This document shows, in pieces, positions 1 to 6,775 of a DNA stretch of 12,076 nucleotides. The first letter of the stretch is position 1; every line of letters begins with the position of its first letter. The translations under genes were made by a program, and so were the position numbers. The notes under the pieces were generated by a model. It did no database searches. It saw only the letters and a list, made by a program, of their open reading frames with translations, and was not told where the DNA came from. Source of the stretch: JBBRZF01 sp038236965 (GTDB taxonomy: Bacteria; Acidobacteriota; Terriglobia; Terriglobales; Acidobacteriaceae). The DNA lies in the NCBI GenBank assembly GCA_038236965.1, contig JBBRZF010000107.1:1-12076 (forward strand). The letters run 5' to 3'.

Positions 1-429
1 ATTCATCCGTGGGCGGGACGGGCGGCCATCAATTCCAATTGCCTGGCGAAGCAGAGCACGGGCGCGTATTGGGAATTAGCCGATTACGTTCATGCGAACG
101 GGAAGTCTATCCAGGGCGAGAAGCGTCCGGTGGAACTGCAATTTGCCGAACTGGATCGCGTGACCCTGGATACGGGAAAGAAACACAATGTGGATGGGCC
201 CAAGCTGGAAGCGTGCGTAAAGGCGCAGACCAGCACGGACCTTGAGGCAAGCGTGAAGGAAGCCGAGTCGTTGGGAGTGAATGCGACTCCGGCGTTGTTC
301 ATCAATGGAGTAAAGCTGGATGGCGCGGTACCCGCACCTGAACTTATGTCTGTGCTGGACAGTGCCTTGAAAGACGCCGGCGTACAACCTCCGGTCAAGG
401 CGGCGACAGCGCCGACGGGTTCTAAATAA
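1..429 (+). CDS. DsbA-like thioredoxin-fold oxidoreductase, C-terminal part (5' truncated)
   Basis: The reading frame is open from base 1 and ends at TAA 427-429, giving 142 residues with the N-terminus outside the window. The start of the fragment (IHPWAGRAAINSNCLAKQS) resembles the helical insert of DsbA/Thioredoxin_4 proteins, where a His, small residues and a Cys-Leu-x-x-Gln precede the C-terminal half. Near the end, GVNATPALFINGVKLDG matches the strand carrying the cis-proline (TP) that packs against the active-site CxxC, followed by the final helix. The CxxC itself would lie upstream and cannot be checked. The tail after about residue 125 is Pro/Ala/Thr-rich and low in complexity. Family knowledge suggests disulfide formation or isomerisation in the periplasm. 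The next gene, an exported prolyl isomerase, starts 47 bases downstream on the same strand, so the two probably share a transcript for folding of exported proteins. Substrate and redox direction are not readable here. Confidence 0.82.
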   Translation: MHPWAGRAAINSNCLAKQSTGAYWELADYVHANGKSIQGEKRPVELQFAELDRVTLDTGKKHNVDGPKLEACVKAQTSTDLEASVKEAESLGVNATPALFINGVKLDGAVPAPELMSVLDSALKDAGVQPPVKAATAPTGSK

Positions 430-476
430 TCGTAAGACGGAAGACTCTGTAAGTCGAGTTCTGTGGAGGAACAATT

Positions 477-1553
477 TTGAAACGTGCTACGAAGTCGATA
501 CGAGCCGCGGTAGCAATGGCCACGTTGGCGTTCTCCGTGTTGGCCTTGACGGCTGTGCTCGGATGCCCCGGGAAGCAGGGCGGCGACGAAGTTTGGGCGC
601 GCGTCAACGGACGGAAGATCACGCGCACGGAAGTCGAGAAGTATTACAAGAACCAGACGGAAGGCTCTCCGCAGCAACCGGCGGAAGAACAAACACAGAG
701 CCTGAAGCTGAACATCTTGCGCGACTTGATCGACAACGAAGTCCTGATGCAGCGCGCAGAAAAGCTGGGATTGCTGGCGACGGATGAAGAAGTCGAAAGC
801 AAGCTCAACGAACTGAAGGCCCCGTACACGAAGGAAGAATTCGACGCCCGACTGAAAGAGCGGGCGACCAGCGTGGACGACCTAAAGCGCGACTTACGCC
901 GCTCTTTGACCATCGACAAGGTCTTGAACAAGGAGATCACGTCGAAGATCAACATCAGCGACGCCGACATCTCCAATTACTACAACCAGCACAAGACCGA
1001 ATTCAACCTGATCGAACCCCAGTTCCATCTGGCACAGATACTGGTGACGACACAGGCGAATCCGCAAGTTCGAAACCTGAAAAACGACAAGGCTCAGAAC
1101 GAAGCGGAAGCGAAGAAGAAGATCCAGATGCTGGTGAACCGACTGGACAGCGGAGACGATTTCGGCACGGTCGCAATGAACTACAGCGAACAACCGGAAA
1201 CTTCGGCGAACGGCGGAGACCTGGGATTCATTCCTGAATCGTCGCTGAAGGCGGACAAGATGGCCTTTGACGCAATCAGTCGGCTGAAGCCCGGGCAGTA
1301 CACGGGCGTTCTGACGGCCTCGGATCCGAACACACATCAGGTTTTCGGCTATCGCGTCATCCGCATGCTTTCGAAAGAGCCTGCGGGACAGCGCGACCTT
1401 AATGATCCGCGGGTACAGCAGGCGATACGCGAGCAACTGCGCGACCGTCGCGAACAGCTGCTCAAAGCCGCCTATTACGAGTCGCTGCACAATAACGCCT
1501 CGATCGACAATTACCTGGCAGACAATATCTTGAAGAGTTCGGGAACGAAGTAG
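477..1553 (+). CDS. SurA/PpiC-type peptidyl-prolyl cis-trans isomerase, lipoprotein
   Basis: This is a 358-residue periplasmic folding factor. The start is a TTG at 477, chosen because GGAGGA (465-470) sits six bases upstream and the following residues form a signal peptide: KR-rich start, hydrophobic stretch about 10-28, then a lipobox-like VLGC with Cys30, so it is probably a lipoprotein. Residues about 38-170 form the alpha-helical SurA N-like chaperone region (VNGRKITRTEVEKYY opening, DLIDNEVLMQRAEKLGL helix). Residues about 183-298 form one parvulin domain: FHLAQILV, FGTVAMNYSEQPETSANGGDLGF, LKPGQYTGVL. A charged helical tail follows. E. coli SurA has two parvulin domains and no lipid anchor; the single domain and lipobox place this nearer the PrsA/PpiC-like lipoproteins of other phyla. 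The likely role is helping outer-membrane or secreted proteins fold. The leucine at -2 of the lipobox is slightly atypical, so lipidation is likely but not certain. Confidence 0.9.
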   Translation: MKRATKSIRAAVAMATLAFSVLALTAVLGCPGKQGGDEVWARVNGRKITRTEVEKYYKNQTEGSPQQPAEEQTQSLKLNILRDLIDNEVLMQRAEKLGLLATDEEVESKLNELKAPYTKEEFDARLKERATSVDDLKRDLRRSLTIDKVLNKEITSKINISDADISNYYNQHKTEFNLIEPQFHLAQILVTTQANPQVRNLKNDKAQNEAEAKKKIQMLVNRLDSGDDFGTVAMNYSEQPETSANGGDLGFIPESSLKADKMAFDAISRLKPGQYTGVLTASDPNTHQVFGYRVIRMLSKEPAGQRDLNDPRVQQAIREQLRDRREQLLKAAYYESLHNNASIDNYLADNILKSSGTK

Positions 1554-1574
1554 ATTTTTCGAGAACGTAAACAC

Positions 1575-1606
1575 AAAGGGCCGCTCCTTCAGGGGGAGCG
1601 GCCTTT
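1575..1606. terminator. Bidirectional intrinsic terminator between convergent genes
   Basis: A GC-rich stem pairs GGCCGCTCC (1579-1587) with GGAGCGGCC (1595-1603) around a 7-base loop. AAA (1575-1577) and TTT (1604-1606) extend the stem past one unpaired G (1578). Both strands read into a TTTGT-type tract after the stem. It lies 22 bases after the isomerase stop on the plus strand and 20 bases after the biotinyl-carrier stop on the minus strand, so it probably ends both transcripts. The T-tracts are short. Confidence 0.8.
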
Positions 1607-1625
1607 GTCATGTGATTAGCGACAG

Positions 1626-2126
1626 CTATTCGACGATGACGAGGGTGTCGCCGGGATTCACGTTTGCGCCTTCGCCGACCGCGATCTTCTGCACGATGCC
1701 CTTCTTGGGCGACTTCAGTTCGTTCTGCATCTTCATGGCTTCTATGACGATAATGCCCTGTCCGGCTTCGACCTCGTCTTTTTCATGCACGAGGATACGC
1801 ACGATCTTTCCGGGCATGGGCGCGAGGAGTTTCTGAGGACCTTCCGCGGAGGCGCCGGATGCACGACGGCTGCGAAGCGAGCGCGGGTCCTGCACCTCCG
1901 ACGAGTAGCGCGCGGAGCCTATGATCATGTGCTGCTCTCCGGAAAGAGAGCGCTCGCGCTTGACCTCGTAGGCCTTGCCGCCCAGCAGGATGCTAAGCAC
2001 ATCGCGAGCGGTGTAAACGGCGTCCAATTCCATTTCGTGTTCGTCGACCCGGCAAAGCCAGGTCGTCTCACCCTTGGTGAGTTCGACGCGGTGCGTGTAT
2101 CCGTTGATAACGACGTCGTAGGTCAT
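1626..2126 (-). CDS. Biotinyl-domain carrier protein of an acyl-CoA carboxylase (BCCP-like)
   Basis: This 166-residue protein carries carboxybiotin between a biotin carboxylase and a carboxyltransferase. The C-terminal half (about 98-166) is a biotinyl domain: APMPGKI, then EAMKMQN with Lys132 as the expected biotinylation site, then GDTLVIVE closing the barrel. The N-terminal half (about 1-85) is unlike the Ala/Pro-rich leader of E. coli AccB. It contains GKAYEVKRER and VQDPRSLRSRR, which resemble the BT linker domain of acyl-CoA carboxylase alpha subunits. The protein therefore looks like the C-terminal part of an alpha subunit, detached from its biotin carboxylase. The ATG at 2126 is preceded by AAGGA at a spacing of 7, overlapping the stop of the upstream biotin carboxylase gene, which suggests translational coupling. 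Acetyl-, propionyl- or another acyl-CoA specificity cannot be decided because no carboxyltransferase is in the window. Confidence 0.9.
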   Translation of the reverse strand: MTYDVVINGYTHRVELTKGETTWLCRVDEHEMELDAVYTARDVLSILLGGKAYEVKRERSLSGEQHMIIGSARYSSEVQDPRSLRSRRASGASAEGPQKLLAPMPGKIVRILVHEKDEVEAGQGIIVIEAMKMQNELKSPKKGIVQKIAVGEGANVNPGDTLVIVE

Positions 2127-2136
2127 TAGTCAATCC

Positions 2137-3669
2137 TTAGCGCAAGGTTTCAAGTCGTGCCTGGCTCTTCCAGCCGGAGATGTGCTGGCGCGTCTTAGGC
2201 TCGGAAGAAGTGGCGGCATTGGCGTTGGGGATGCCCAGGGACGCCTTGGGTTCCGTGGCGGCAAAGATTGCGGCAGCCGCGGCGGCGATGTGCACTTCGT
2301 CGCTGGTGGAATCGAACGCGGGCTGCTTCTGCGCGAGCAGGCGATCAAGGAAGCCGGTATCGATTCGTCCGGCCTGAAAGTCCGGGTCGCCCAGAATGCG
2401 GCGAAAGAGCGGGATATTGGTCTTGATGCCGCCGACAAAATACTCATAGAGAGCACGCTGCAGGCGATGGATGGCGTCTTCGCGGGTTGTGCCGAAGCCG
2501 ATCAGCTTGGCGAGCAGCGGATCGTATTCGATAGGCACGTCCCAGCCTTCGTACATGCCGCTGTCGCGACGGATGCCGGGGCCTGACGGCGAAATGAGAC
2601 GCGTGATGCGTCCGGGCGAAGGGAAAAAGTTGTTGTCGGGATCTTCGGCGTAAACGCGGCACTCGATGGCGTGTCCGCGAATCTGAATGTCTTCTTGCGC
2701 GAAGGGGAGCGGCTCTCCAAAGGCGATGCGGAATTGCAGTTGCACCAGGTCAAGTCCTGTGACGAGTTCCGTGACCGGGTGCTCCACCTGGAGACGGGTG
2801 TTCATCTCGAGGAAATAGAAGTTGCGCTCGCTGTCTACGAGGAACTCGACGGTTCCTGCATTGGTGTAGTGCGCCGCACGGGCGACGCGGACGGCGACCT
2901 CGCCCATGCGGCGGCGCATGTCGGCGTCCACAATAGGCGAAGGAGATTCTTCCAAAACTTTCTGGTGGCGTCGCTGGACGGAGCACTCGCGCTCGCCGAG
3001 ATAGACGCAGTTGTCGTGCTCGTCGGCTAGTATCTGCACCTCGACGTGACGCGGATTGACGATGAGTTTCTCGACGTAGACCTCGTTGTCGCCGAAGGAG
3101 CGTTGCGCCTCGCTTTGCGCGCTCTCCAGGGCGGAGCGGAGTTCCGAGGGGCTGTGTACCTCGCGCATTCCCTTGCCGCCGCCACCGGAAGCGGCTTTGA
3201 GCATGACCGGATAACCAATCTGTTTGCAGAGGCGTTCGGCTTCTTCCATGGACTGCAAGCCGGAAGCGGAGCCGGGCACGAAGGGCACACCGGCCTTCTT
3301 CATGGACTGGCGTGCGCGCGTCTTCGAGCCCATCATCTCCATGGCCTCTGAGGTGGGGCCGATGAACTTGATACCCGCTTCCTTGCAGGCCGCGGGAAGC
3401 TTGGGGTTCTCCGAGAGAAAGCCGTATCCGGGATGGATGGCCTCGACGCCACTGCGGCGGGCGACGTCGATGATCTTCGCGATGTTGAGATAGGATTCGC
3501 TGGCCTGGGCTGGACCGATGTTGTAGGCGTGGTCGGCCTTGCGGACGGCGAGGGAGCGGCGATCCACATCGGAGAAGACGATGACGGATTCGATGCCCAT
3601 CTCGCGACAGGCGCGGATGATACGAACGGCGATTTCGCCGCGGTTGGCGATGAGGATACGTTTGAACAT
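2137..3669 (-). CDS. accC: Biotin carboxylase subunit (AccC-like)
   Basis: This 510-residue ATP-grasp enzyme carboxylates biotin using ATP and bicarbonate. The N-terminal fold starts FKRILIANRGEIAVRIIRAC. The ATP-grasp region has Lys116, a glycine-rich loop GGGGKGMR at about 162-169, HVEVQ at 208-212, and the catalytic run EMNTRLQVEHPVTE at 288-301. Glu288, Asn290, Arg292, Glu296 and Arg338 fall at the same numbers as in the E. coli enzyme, so the active site looks intact. After about residue 447, where the usual ~450-residue subunit ends, there is a roughly 60-residue extension rich in alanine (IAAAAAAIFAATEP), probably a flexible tail. The gene for the biotinyl-carrier protein follows after 10 bases. 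A candidate promoter (3719-3747) and the strong terminator upstream of it indicate a separate two-gene unit. The enzyme could serve fatty-acid synthesis or propionyl/branched acyl-CoA metabolism. The AccC symbol is by similarity. Confidence 0.93.
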   Translation of the reverse strand: MFKRILIANRGEIAVRIIRACREMGIESVIVFSDVDRRSLAVRKADHAYNIGPAQASESYLNIAKIIDVARRSGVEAIHPGYGFLSENPKLPAACKEAGIKFIGPTSEAMEMMGSKTRARQSMKKAGVPFVPGSASGLQSMEEAERLCKQIGYPVMLKAASGGGGKGMREVHSPSELRSALESAQSEAQRSFGDNEVYVEKLIVNPRHVEVQILADEHDNCVYLGERECSVQRRHQKVLEESPSPIVDADMRRRMGEVAVRVARAAHYTNAGTVEFLVDSERNFYFLEMNTRLQVEHPVTELVTGLDLVQLQFRIAFGEPLPFAQEDIQIRGHAIECRVYAEDPDNNFFPSPGRITRLISPSGPGIRRDSGMYEGWDVPIEYDPLLAKLIGFGTTREDAIHRLQRALYEYFVGGIKTNIPLFRRILGDPDFQAGRIDTGFLDRLLAQKQPAFDSTSDEVHIAAAAAAIFAATEPKASLGIPNANAATSSEPKTRQHISGWKSQARLETLR

Positions 3670-3718
3670 GAATGCTCTCGTGTCCCGCCCGGCAGGAAGA
3701 TAGCGGTTGGGAACTGAA

Positions 3719-3747
3719 ATGGTAGCAGGGGTGGAGCCTCATTCCAA
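3719..3747 (-). promoter_or_regulatory. Candidate sigma-70-type promoter for the biotin carboxylase unit
   Basis: Read on the minus strand there is TTGGAA (3742-3747), a 17-base spacer, then TACCAT (3719-3724), with TGC directly before it giving an extended -10 (TGnTACCAT). Each hexamer matches four of six consensus bases. Transcription would start near 3712, about 43 bases before the ATG at 3669. It lies between the upstream terminator and the gene, where a promoter is expected. This is pattern matching only. Confidence 0.5.
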
Positions 3748-3800
3748 CCAATGTGATGTGATAAACCCAGTTTTGTCACGCACGGTAGTGACGCGTGCAA

Positions 3801-3830
3801 CAAAAAGCCTCTCCGCAGGGGAGAGGCTTT
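3801..3830 (-). terminator. Intrinsic terminator after the TPR lipoprotein gene
   Basis: On the minus strand an 11-bp perfect stem, AAAGCCTCTCC (3820-3830) with GGAGAGGCTTT (3804-3814), encloses a 5-base loop and is followed by further Ts (TTTTTG reading through 3801). It begins 30 bases after the TPR gene stop. This is the cleanest Rho-independent terminator in the window and marks the end of the Sec/TonB block. Confidence 0.9.
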
Positions 3831-3860
3831 CGTGAGGAGGAACAGCGGGTTGGGCTGTTT

Positions 3861-4691
3861 TTACTGCTGTTTGGTGTCTTTATCTTCCATGACGATTCCG
3901 CCAGGTGCTGTTTTCTCGGCCTTCGACTTCTTGACGGCCATGGTCTTATCGACCCATTCGTCGGCAGTCTTTTTGTCGGCGGCGCGTGCGGCTGCGTCGT
4001 CACATTCGTAGTCGGCGCGTTCGCGGTACATGAGGTTCATGTACGCCATGGCGTCGTCATAGTCGGGACGAAGCTGAAGAGCCTTTTCCAAAGCCTGAAT
4101 ACCGTCTTCGACCTTGGCCTGATTCTTCTCTTTCAGGATCGCACAAACTTTTTTGTCCTTCAGATCTTCGACGGGTTTGAGGCCGAGCTTTGCACGTTCT
4201 TCCATGCGGGGCAGGTATGCCTCGGTCCAATCGATGACACCGATAGAGTAGAAAGCCTCGGGGTCATTGCCGTCCAGCTGCGTGACCTTGCGGTTGTATT
4301 CCTTCGCTTCATCAAGTTTTTTCATGTTGAAGTAAAGGGACGCGATGCCTTTCAAGCTGCTGACCTGGGCGTCGCGGACCGGGTTCTGAGCGAGGACCTT
4401 TTTGAACTCATCAATCGCCTGTTCGCCAAAGCGATTGTTTTCGGTCGTGTCTGCGCCCGGTATGTATTGCTGTGCATAAGCGGTGGCCAGGTATAGGCGA
4501 GCGTTTACCAGGCTGGGATCGAACGCGACAGCGTTTTTGAAATGTTCGATCGCCTCTTCGTAGCGGGCGTTCTTGTAGGACTGCACGCCTTTATTAAGCT
4601 GGTCGCGCGCTCTCAGCTTGGTGCAGCCTGAGCCCGCGAGCAGGGCCAGCACCATTGCCAAGCCGACCAGTACTCGTACGCTTCTCTTCAT
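3861..4691 (-). CDS. TPR-repeat lipoprotein of unknown function
   Basis: This 276-residue protein is probably anchored in a membrane facing the periplasm. A basic start and hydrophobic stretch lead to the lipobox LAGSGC with Cys23. The rest is mostly alpha-helical with several tetratricopeptide-like repeats: about 29-62 (NKGVQSYKNARYEEAIEHF...AVAFDP), 87-105 (EQAIDEFKKVLAQNP), 108-142 (ASLYFNMKKLDEAKEY), 144-160, and 193-227 (EDGIQALEKALQLRPDYDDA). The C-terminus (about 238-276) is lysine/acid-rich and probably disordered. Such repeats are protein-binding scaffolds; nothing identifies the partner. Being last in a block with TonB, ExbB and two ExbD genes, it may assist envelope transport or outer-membrane biogenesis, but that is inference. 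The ATG is preceded by a GGTGA-type ribosome site at about 6 bases. A 149-base spacer with a hairpin separates it from the second exbD gene. Confidence 0.85.
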   Translation of the reverse strand: MKRSVRVLVGLAMVLALLAGSGCTKLRARDQLNKGVQSYKNARYEEAIEHFKNAVAFDPSLVNARLYLATAYAQQYIPGADTTENNRFGEQAIDEFKKVLAQNPVRDAQVSSLKGIASLYFNMKKLDEAKEYNRKVTQLDGNDPEAFYSIGVIDWTEAYLPRMEERAKLGLKPVEDLKDKKVCAILKEKNQAKVEDGIQALEKALQLRPDYDDAMAYMNLMYRERADYECDDAAARAADKKTADEWVDKTMAVKKSKAEKTAPGGIVMEDKDTKQQ

Positions 4692-4792
4692 GAGAACTCA
4701 CCTTCCATAACAGATTCCGGGTCGGGGATACGGCTGCGATCCGCGCCGCCGGCCGAACTTCGGGACGAACGCCTCCGGAGTTCTCCTGTTCC

Positions 4793-4814
4793 GGACAGTC
4801 CGCGAGGACTGCCC
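4793..4814 (-). other. Strong hairpin downstream of the second exbD gene
   Basis: On the minus strand GGGCAGTCC (4806-4814) pairs with GGACTGTCC (4793-4801) over 9 bp, including one G-T pair, with a TCGC loop. It starts 26 bases after the exbD stop. No T-tract follows, so it is not a standard intrinsic terminator. It may be a partial terminator, an mRNA 3'-end stabiliser or an attenuator before the TPR gene. Its sequence resembles the hairpin after tonB (6716-6742). Confidence 0.55.
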
Positions 4815-4840
4815 GGGAGGAGCTGAGGAGGTTTACAGAC

Positions 4841-5284
4841 TTACTGTCCCGCTTCGATTTTGGCCGTGATCAGACCCACTTTGTCCACGCCGGCCGCATG
4901 CGATTTGTCGATCACCTGTGCAACGTCGGAGAACAACAGATCGTTATCGGCCTTGACGAACATGACCTTTTCCGCGCGGGTCTTGAAGATGTCGGCCAAC
5001 TTACCCGTGAGGTCATCCCAGGACACATCGTCCTGATTGATCTTCAGAGAAGGCCGATCTCCACCACCCTTATTGACCTGAACAACCACGGTTCGATCGT
5101 TATTTTGTGGCTGCACTTTCGCAGGGTCTTTCGGCGGCTGAGGAACCAGCGCGTCGAGACCTTTCGGTGTCAGTGGGACGATGACCATGAAAATGATCAG
5201 CAGTACCAGCAGCACGTCGATCAGGGGCGTTACGTTGATGTTTGCTGCGGGGCCGCCCTCGCCGCCGCCGGTTGTCATTGACAT
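4841..5284 (-). CDS. exbD: ExbD/TolR-family biopolymer transport protein (second paralogue)
   Basis: This 147-residue subunit belongs to a proton-driven motor. A short cytoplasmic start (MSMTTGGGEGG) leads into NINVTPLIDVLLVLLIIFMV, the family's single transmembrane helix, with Asp23 as the expected proton-carrying residue. The remaining roughly 105 residues form the periplasmic domain, ending with the conserved-type pattern VAQVIDKSHAAGVDKVGLIT. I set the start at 5284 because AAAGAGG lies 8 bases upstream of that ATG; an in-frame ATG at 5311 would add nine residues, overlap the preceding gene and lacks a site. The gap to the preceding exbD is 13 bases and the ribosome site overlaps that gene's stop codon, so the two are probably translationally coupled. 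It differs clearly in sequence from the first ExbD, including the periplasmic region, so it is a diverged paralogue rather than a recent duplicate. A TolR role is possible. Confidence 0.92.
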   Translation of the reverse strand: MSMTTGGGEGGPAANINVTPLIDVLLVLLIIFMVIVPLTPKGLDALVPQPPKDPAKVQPQNNDRTVVVQVNKGGGDRPSLKINQDDVSWDDLTGKLADIFKTRAEKVMFVKADNDLLFSDVAQVIDKSHAAGVDKVGLITAKIEAGQ

Positions 5285-5297
5285 AGCAAATACCTCT

Positions 5298-5768
5298 TTA
5301 CTTTGCGGCACCGCTGCCCGCGGGCGGAGGTGCGAAGGAACCCTGTTTGCGTTGTTCGGTCAGCAGGCCCAATTCATCGACGCCTGCGGAACGGACGTTG
5401 TCAACAACCTCAACCACGGCCCCATACTTGGCGCTGGCGTCGGCTTTAACGAATACTCGTTTGTCCTGTTTGTTTGCCAGTTTGTCTTTCACCTTGGCCG
5501 CAAGTTGATCGGGTGTGACTTTTTCCGATCCGAAGAAGATGGTTCCGTCACGCATGACGGCGACCAACAGCGAATCTTCTTTATCTGCGTCCGGCATTTG
5601 GGTCGGATTGTCGGTCTTAGCCAGGTCTACGCTGACGCCCTTTTGCAGCATGGGCGTGATCACCATGAAGATGATCAGCAGAACCAGCATGACGTCGACC
5701 ATCGGGGTTACGTTGATGTCCGAATTTACGGCCCCACCGCCACGTCTTTTCATTCCTTGTCTTGCCAT
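5298..5768 (-). CDS. exbD: ExbD/TolR-family biopolymer transport protein (first paralogue)
   Basis: This 156-residue single-pass inner-membrane protein follows exbB by 24 bases. A basic, glycine-rich start (RQGMKRRGGG) fits a cytoplasmic N-terminus. SDINVTPMVDVMLVLLIIFM is the transmembrane helix, with Asp25 at the same number as the essential proton-binding aspartate of E. coli ExbD. The periplasmic domain ends AVVEVVDNVRSAGVDELGLLTEQRK, typical of the family, followed by a Pro/Gly/Ala tail. The ATG is preceded by GGAG at a spacing of 9. With ExbB it should form the proton channel that energises TonB. Two adjacent exbD genes raise the possibility of a mixed ExbD dimer or of alternative motors sharing one ExbB. 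Confidence 0.94.
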   Translation of the reverse strand: MARQGMKRRGGGAVNSDINVTPMVDVMLVLLIIFMVITPMLQKGVSVDLAKTDNPTQMPDADKEDSLLVAVMRDGTIFFGSEKVTPDQLAAKVKDKLANKQDKRVFVKADASAKYGAVVEVVDNVRSAGVDELGLLTEQRKQGSFAPPPAGSGAAK

Positions 5769-5792
5769 GACTTCAATCTCCGGGCGCTTCGA

Positions 5793-6542
5793 TTACCGTC
5801 GAACCATGTTGCGGCGCTTCAGGAAGTAGTCGATCAGTTCGCTCGAGCTGTTGTCCATCTCAACGTCGAACGCTTCCACGCGATTGGTGAAATAGTTGAA
5901 CATCCAAACGGCCGGGATAGCGACGAAGAGACCGATAGCGGTAGCAACCAGTGCTTCCGAGATACCGCCAGCGACTGCACCGATACCGGTAGCTTTGTTG
6001 GTCGAGATGCTCTGGAAAGCGTTGAGAATACCGACGACCGTTCCGAACAGTCCGACGAAAGGAGCCGTGGAACCGATGGTGGCGAGACCGCCGAGTCCGC
6101 GCTTCAATTCAGCGTGAACGATGGCTTCTGCACGCTCAAGAGCGCGGGTGCTGGCTTCGATCTGCTCACCAGGGATTTCAGTGGATTCGCCGTGGGCCTT
6201 GAATTCCTGCAGGCCAGCGGTGACAACCTTCGCCAAGTGGCTCTTCTTGTGGCGTTCCGCAATCTTGATCGCTTCTTCAATCTTGCCTTCGCGAAGGGCA
6301 CCGGCAACGGCGGGAGCGAAGGTGCGGGACTGTTTGCGAGCGGCACTGTAAGCCATCGCACGATCAATCATGACGCCAATCGACCATCCAGACATGATGA
6401 AGAGGATGATGACGACGATGCGGGCCATCCAGCCCATCTGTTTCCACAGAGAGATAGGATCCCAACCGATTTCCTGGAACATCCAGAGAGCTACTGCCGG
6501 GACGTGGCTAAGAACTAACGTTGCAAGGTTTGCGAGATACAT
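5793..6542 (-). CDS. exbB: MotA/TolQ/ExbB proton channel family protein (ExbB)
   Basis: This 249-residue polytopic inner-membrane protein forms the stator around ExbD. A hydrophobic N-terminal stretch is followed by helix 1 at about 39-60 (ARIVVIILFIMSGWSIGVMI), a cytoplasmic domain about 61-150 with charged helices, helix 2 about 153-175 containing the signature LATIGSTAPFVGLFGTVVGI, and helix 3 about 194-217 (ISEALVATAIGLFVAIPAVW). These conserved segments carry the Thr and small residues facing the ExbD aspartate in the family. An upstream in-frame ATG at 6578 exists, but I set the start at 6542: the AGGAGG ribosome site (6554-6559) lies 11 bases before it, inside the would-be extension, where it reads as Glu-Glu-Glu codons. 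The gene follows tonB after a 233-base spacer and precedes two exbD genes, so ExbB is the best name; TolQ cannot be excluded on sequence alone. Confidence 0.93.
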   Translation of the reverse strand: MYLANLATLVLSHVPAVALWMFQEIGWDPISLWKQMGWMARIVVIILFIMSGWSIGVMIDRAMAYSAARKQSRTFAPAVAGALREGKIEEAIKIAERHKKSHLAKVVTAGLQEFKAHGESTEIPGEQIEASTRALERAEAIVHAELKRGLGGLATIGSTAPFVGLFGTVVGILNAFQSISTNKATGIGAVAGGISEALVATAIGLFVAIPAVWMFNYFTNRVEAFDVEMDNSSSELIDYFLKRRNMVRR

Positions 6543-6775
6543 GAGTTGAATTTCCTCCTCAGAACTTTTTGCATACACCCGCTTTCGCGAGTGGAGAACC
6601 CTTTATTACCGTGCGCGCCCGTGCAGCGCGTGCACCTTAAAACCAATCCGGGAAATGCCGTTCAGCACCAACCGGGCAGGAGCAGCTCTCATAGGATGCC
6701 GGTCTTGAGCCGCATGGCAGTCCGGTCGAAACCGTGACTGCCCTGGCTAAAGCCGGATTCCATTGCCGCTCGGGG
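6543..6775 (-). other. Structured exbB leader / tonB-exbB spacer
   Basis: This 233-base spacer has no supportable gene. In minus-strand order it holds a hairpin after tonB (6716-6742, listed separately); a GC-rich hairpin with GCAC/GTGC and GCGC/GCGC arms at 6611-6635; and a 7-bp hairpin with a GAAA tetraloop (CACTCGC/GCGGGTG, 6576-6593, one T-G pair) that ends 16 bases before the AGGAGG ribosome site. I see no convincing -35/-10 pair. The tetraloop hairpin is close enough to the ribosome site to affect stability or initiation, but no ligand or regulator can be named. Confidence 0.45.
6716..6742 (-). other. Hairpin downstream of tonB
   Basis: On the minus strand GGCAGTC (6736-6742) pairs with GACTGCC (6716-6722), with an inner CGG/CCG extension, a one-base bulge and a 6-base loop. 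It begins 33 bases after the tonB stop. There is no T-tract afterwards. The outer arms resemble those of the hairpin after the second exbD (4793-4814), both reading GGGCAGTC ... GGACTG on the minus strand. Confidence 0.55.

Noticed and set aside
894..1574. Minus-strand open frame of 226 codons opposite the prolyl isomerase gene
   Set aside because: The plus-strand frame has a ribosome site, signal peptide and parvulin domain. The antisense frame has none and would start inside the terminator region.
2750..3751. Minus-strand open frame of 333 codons overlapping the biotin carboxylase in another frame
   Set aside because: Arg/Pro/His-rich translation typical of an out-of-frame reading of a GC-rich gene; the in-frame product matches biotin carboxylase throughout.
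3748..3800. Overlapping repeats (GTCAC/GTGAC, TCACATCACA) upstream of the biotin carboxylase promoter, considered as an operator
   Set aside because: The arms are short, have alternative pairings and do not form a clear dyad; no known regulator site is recognisable.
5285..5311. Longer start for the second ExbD at 5311
   Set aside because: It would overlap the preceding gene by 14 bases and has no ribosome site, whereas AAAGAGG serves the ATG at 5284.
5181..6518. Plus-strand open frame of 445 codons opposite exbB and both exbD genes
   Set aside because: It lies antisense to three clearly recognisable genes, its translation is His/Asp/Arg-rich without any family motif, and no ribosome site fits. 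It is a codon-bias shadow.
6543..6578. N-terminal extension of ExbB starting at the ATG at 6578
   Set aside because: The extension's Glu-Glu-Glu codons are the AGGAGG ribosome site for the ATG at 6542, and no site precedes 6578.
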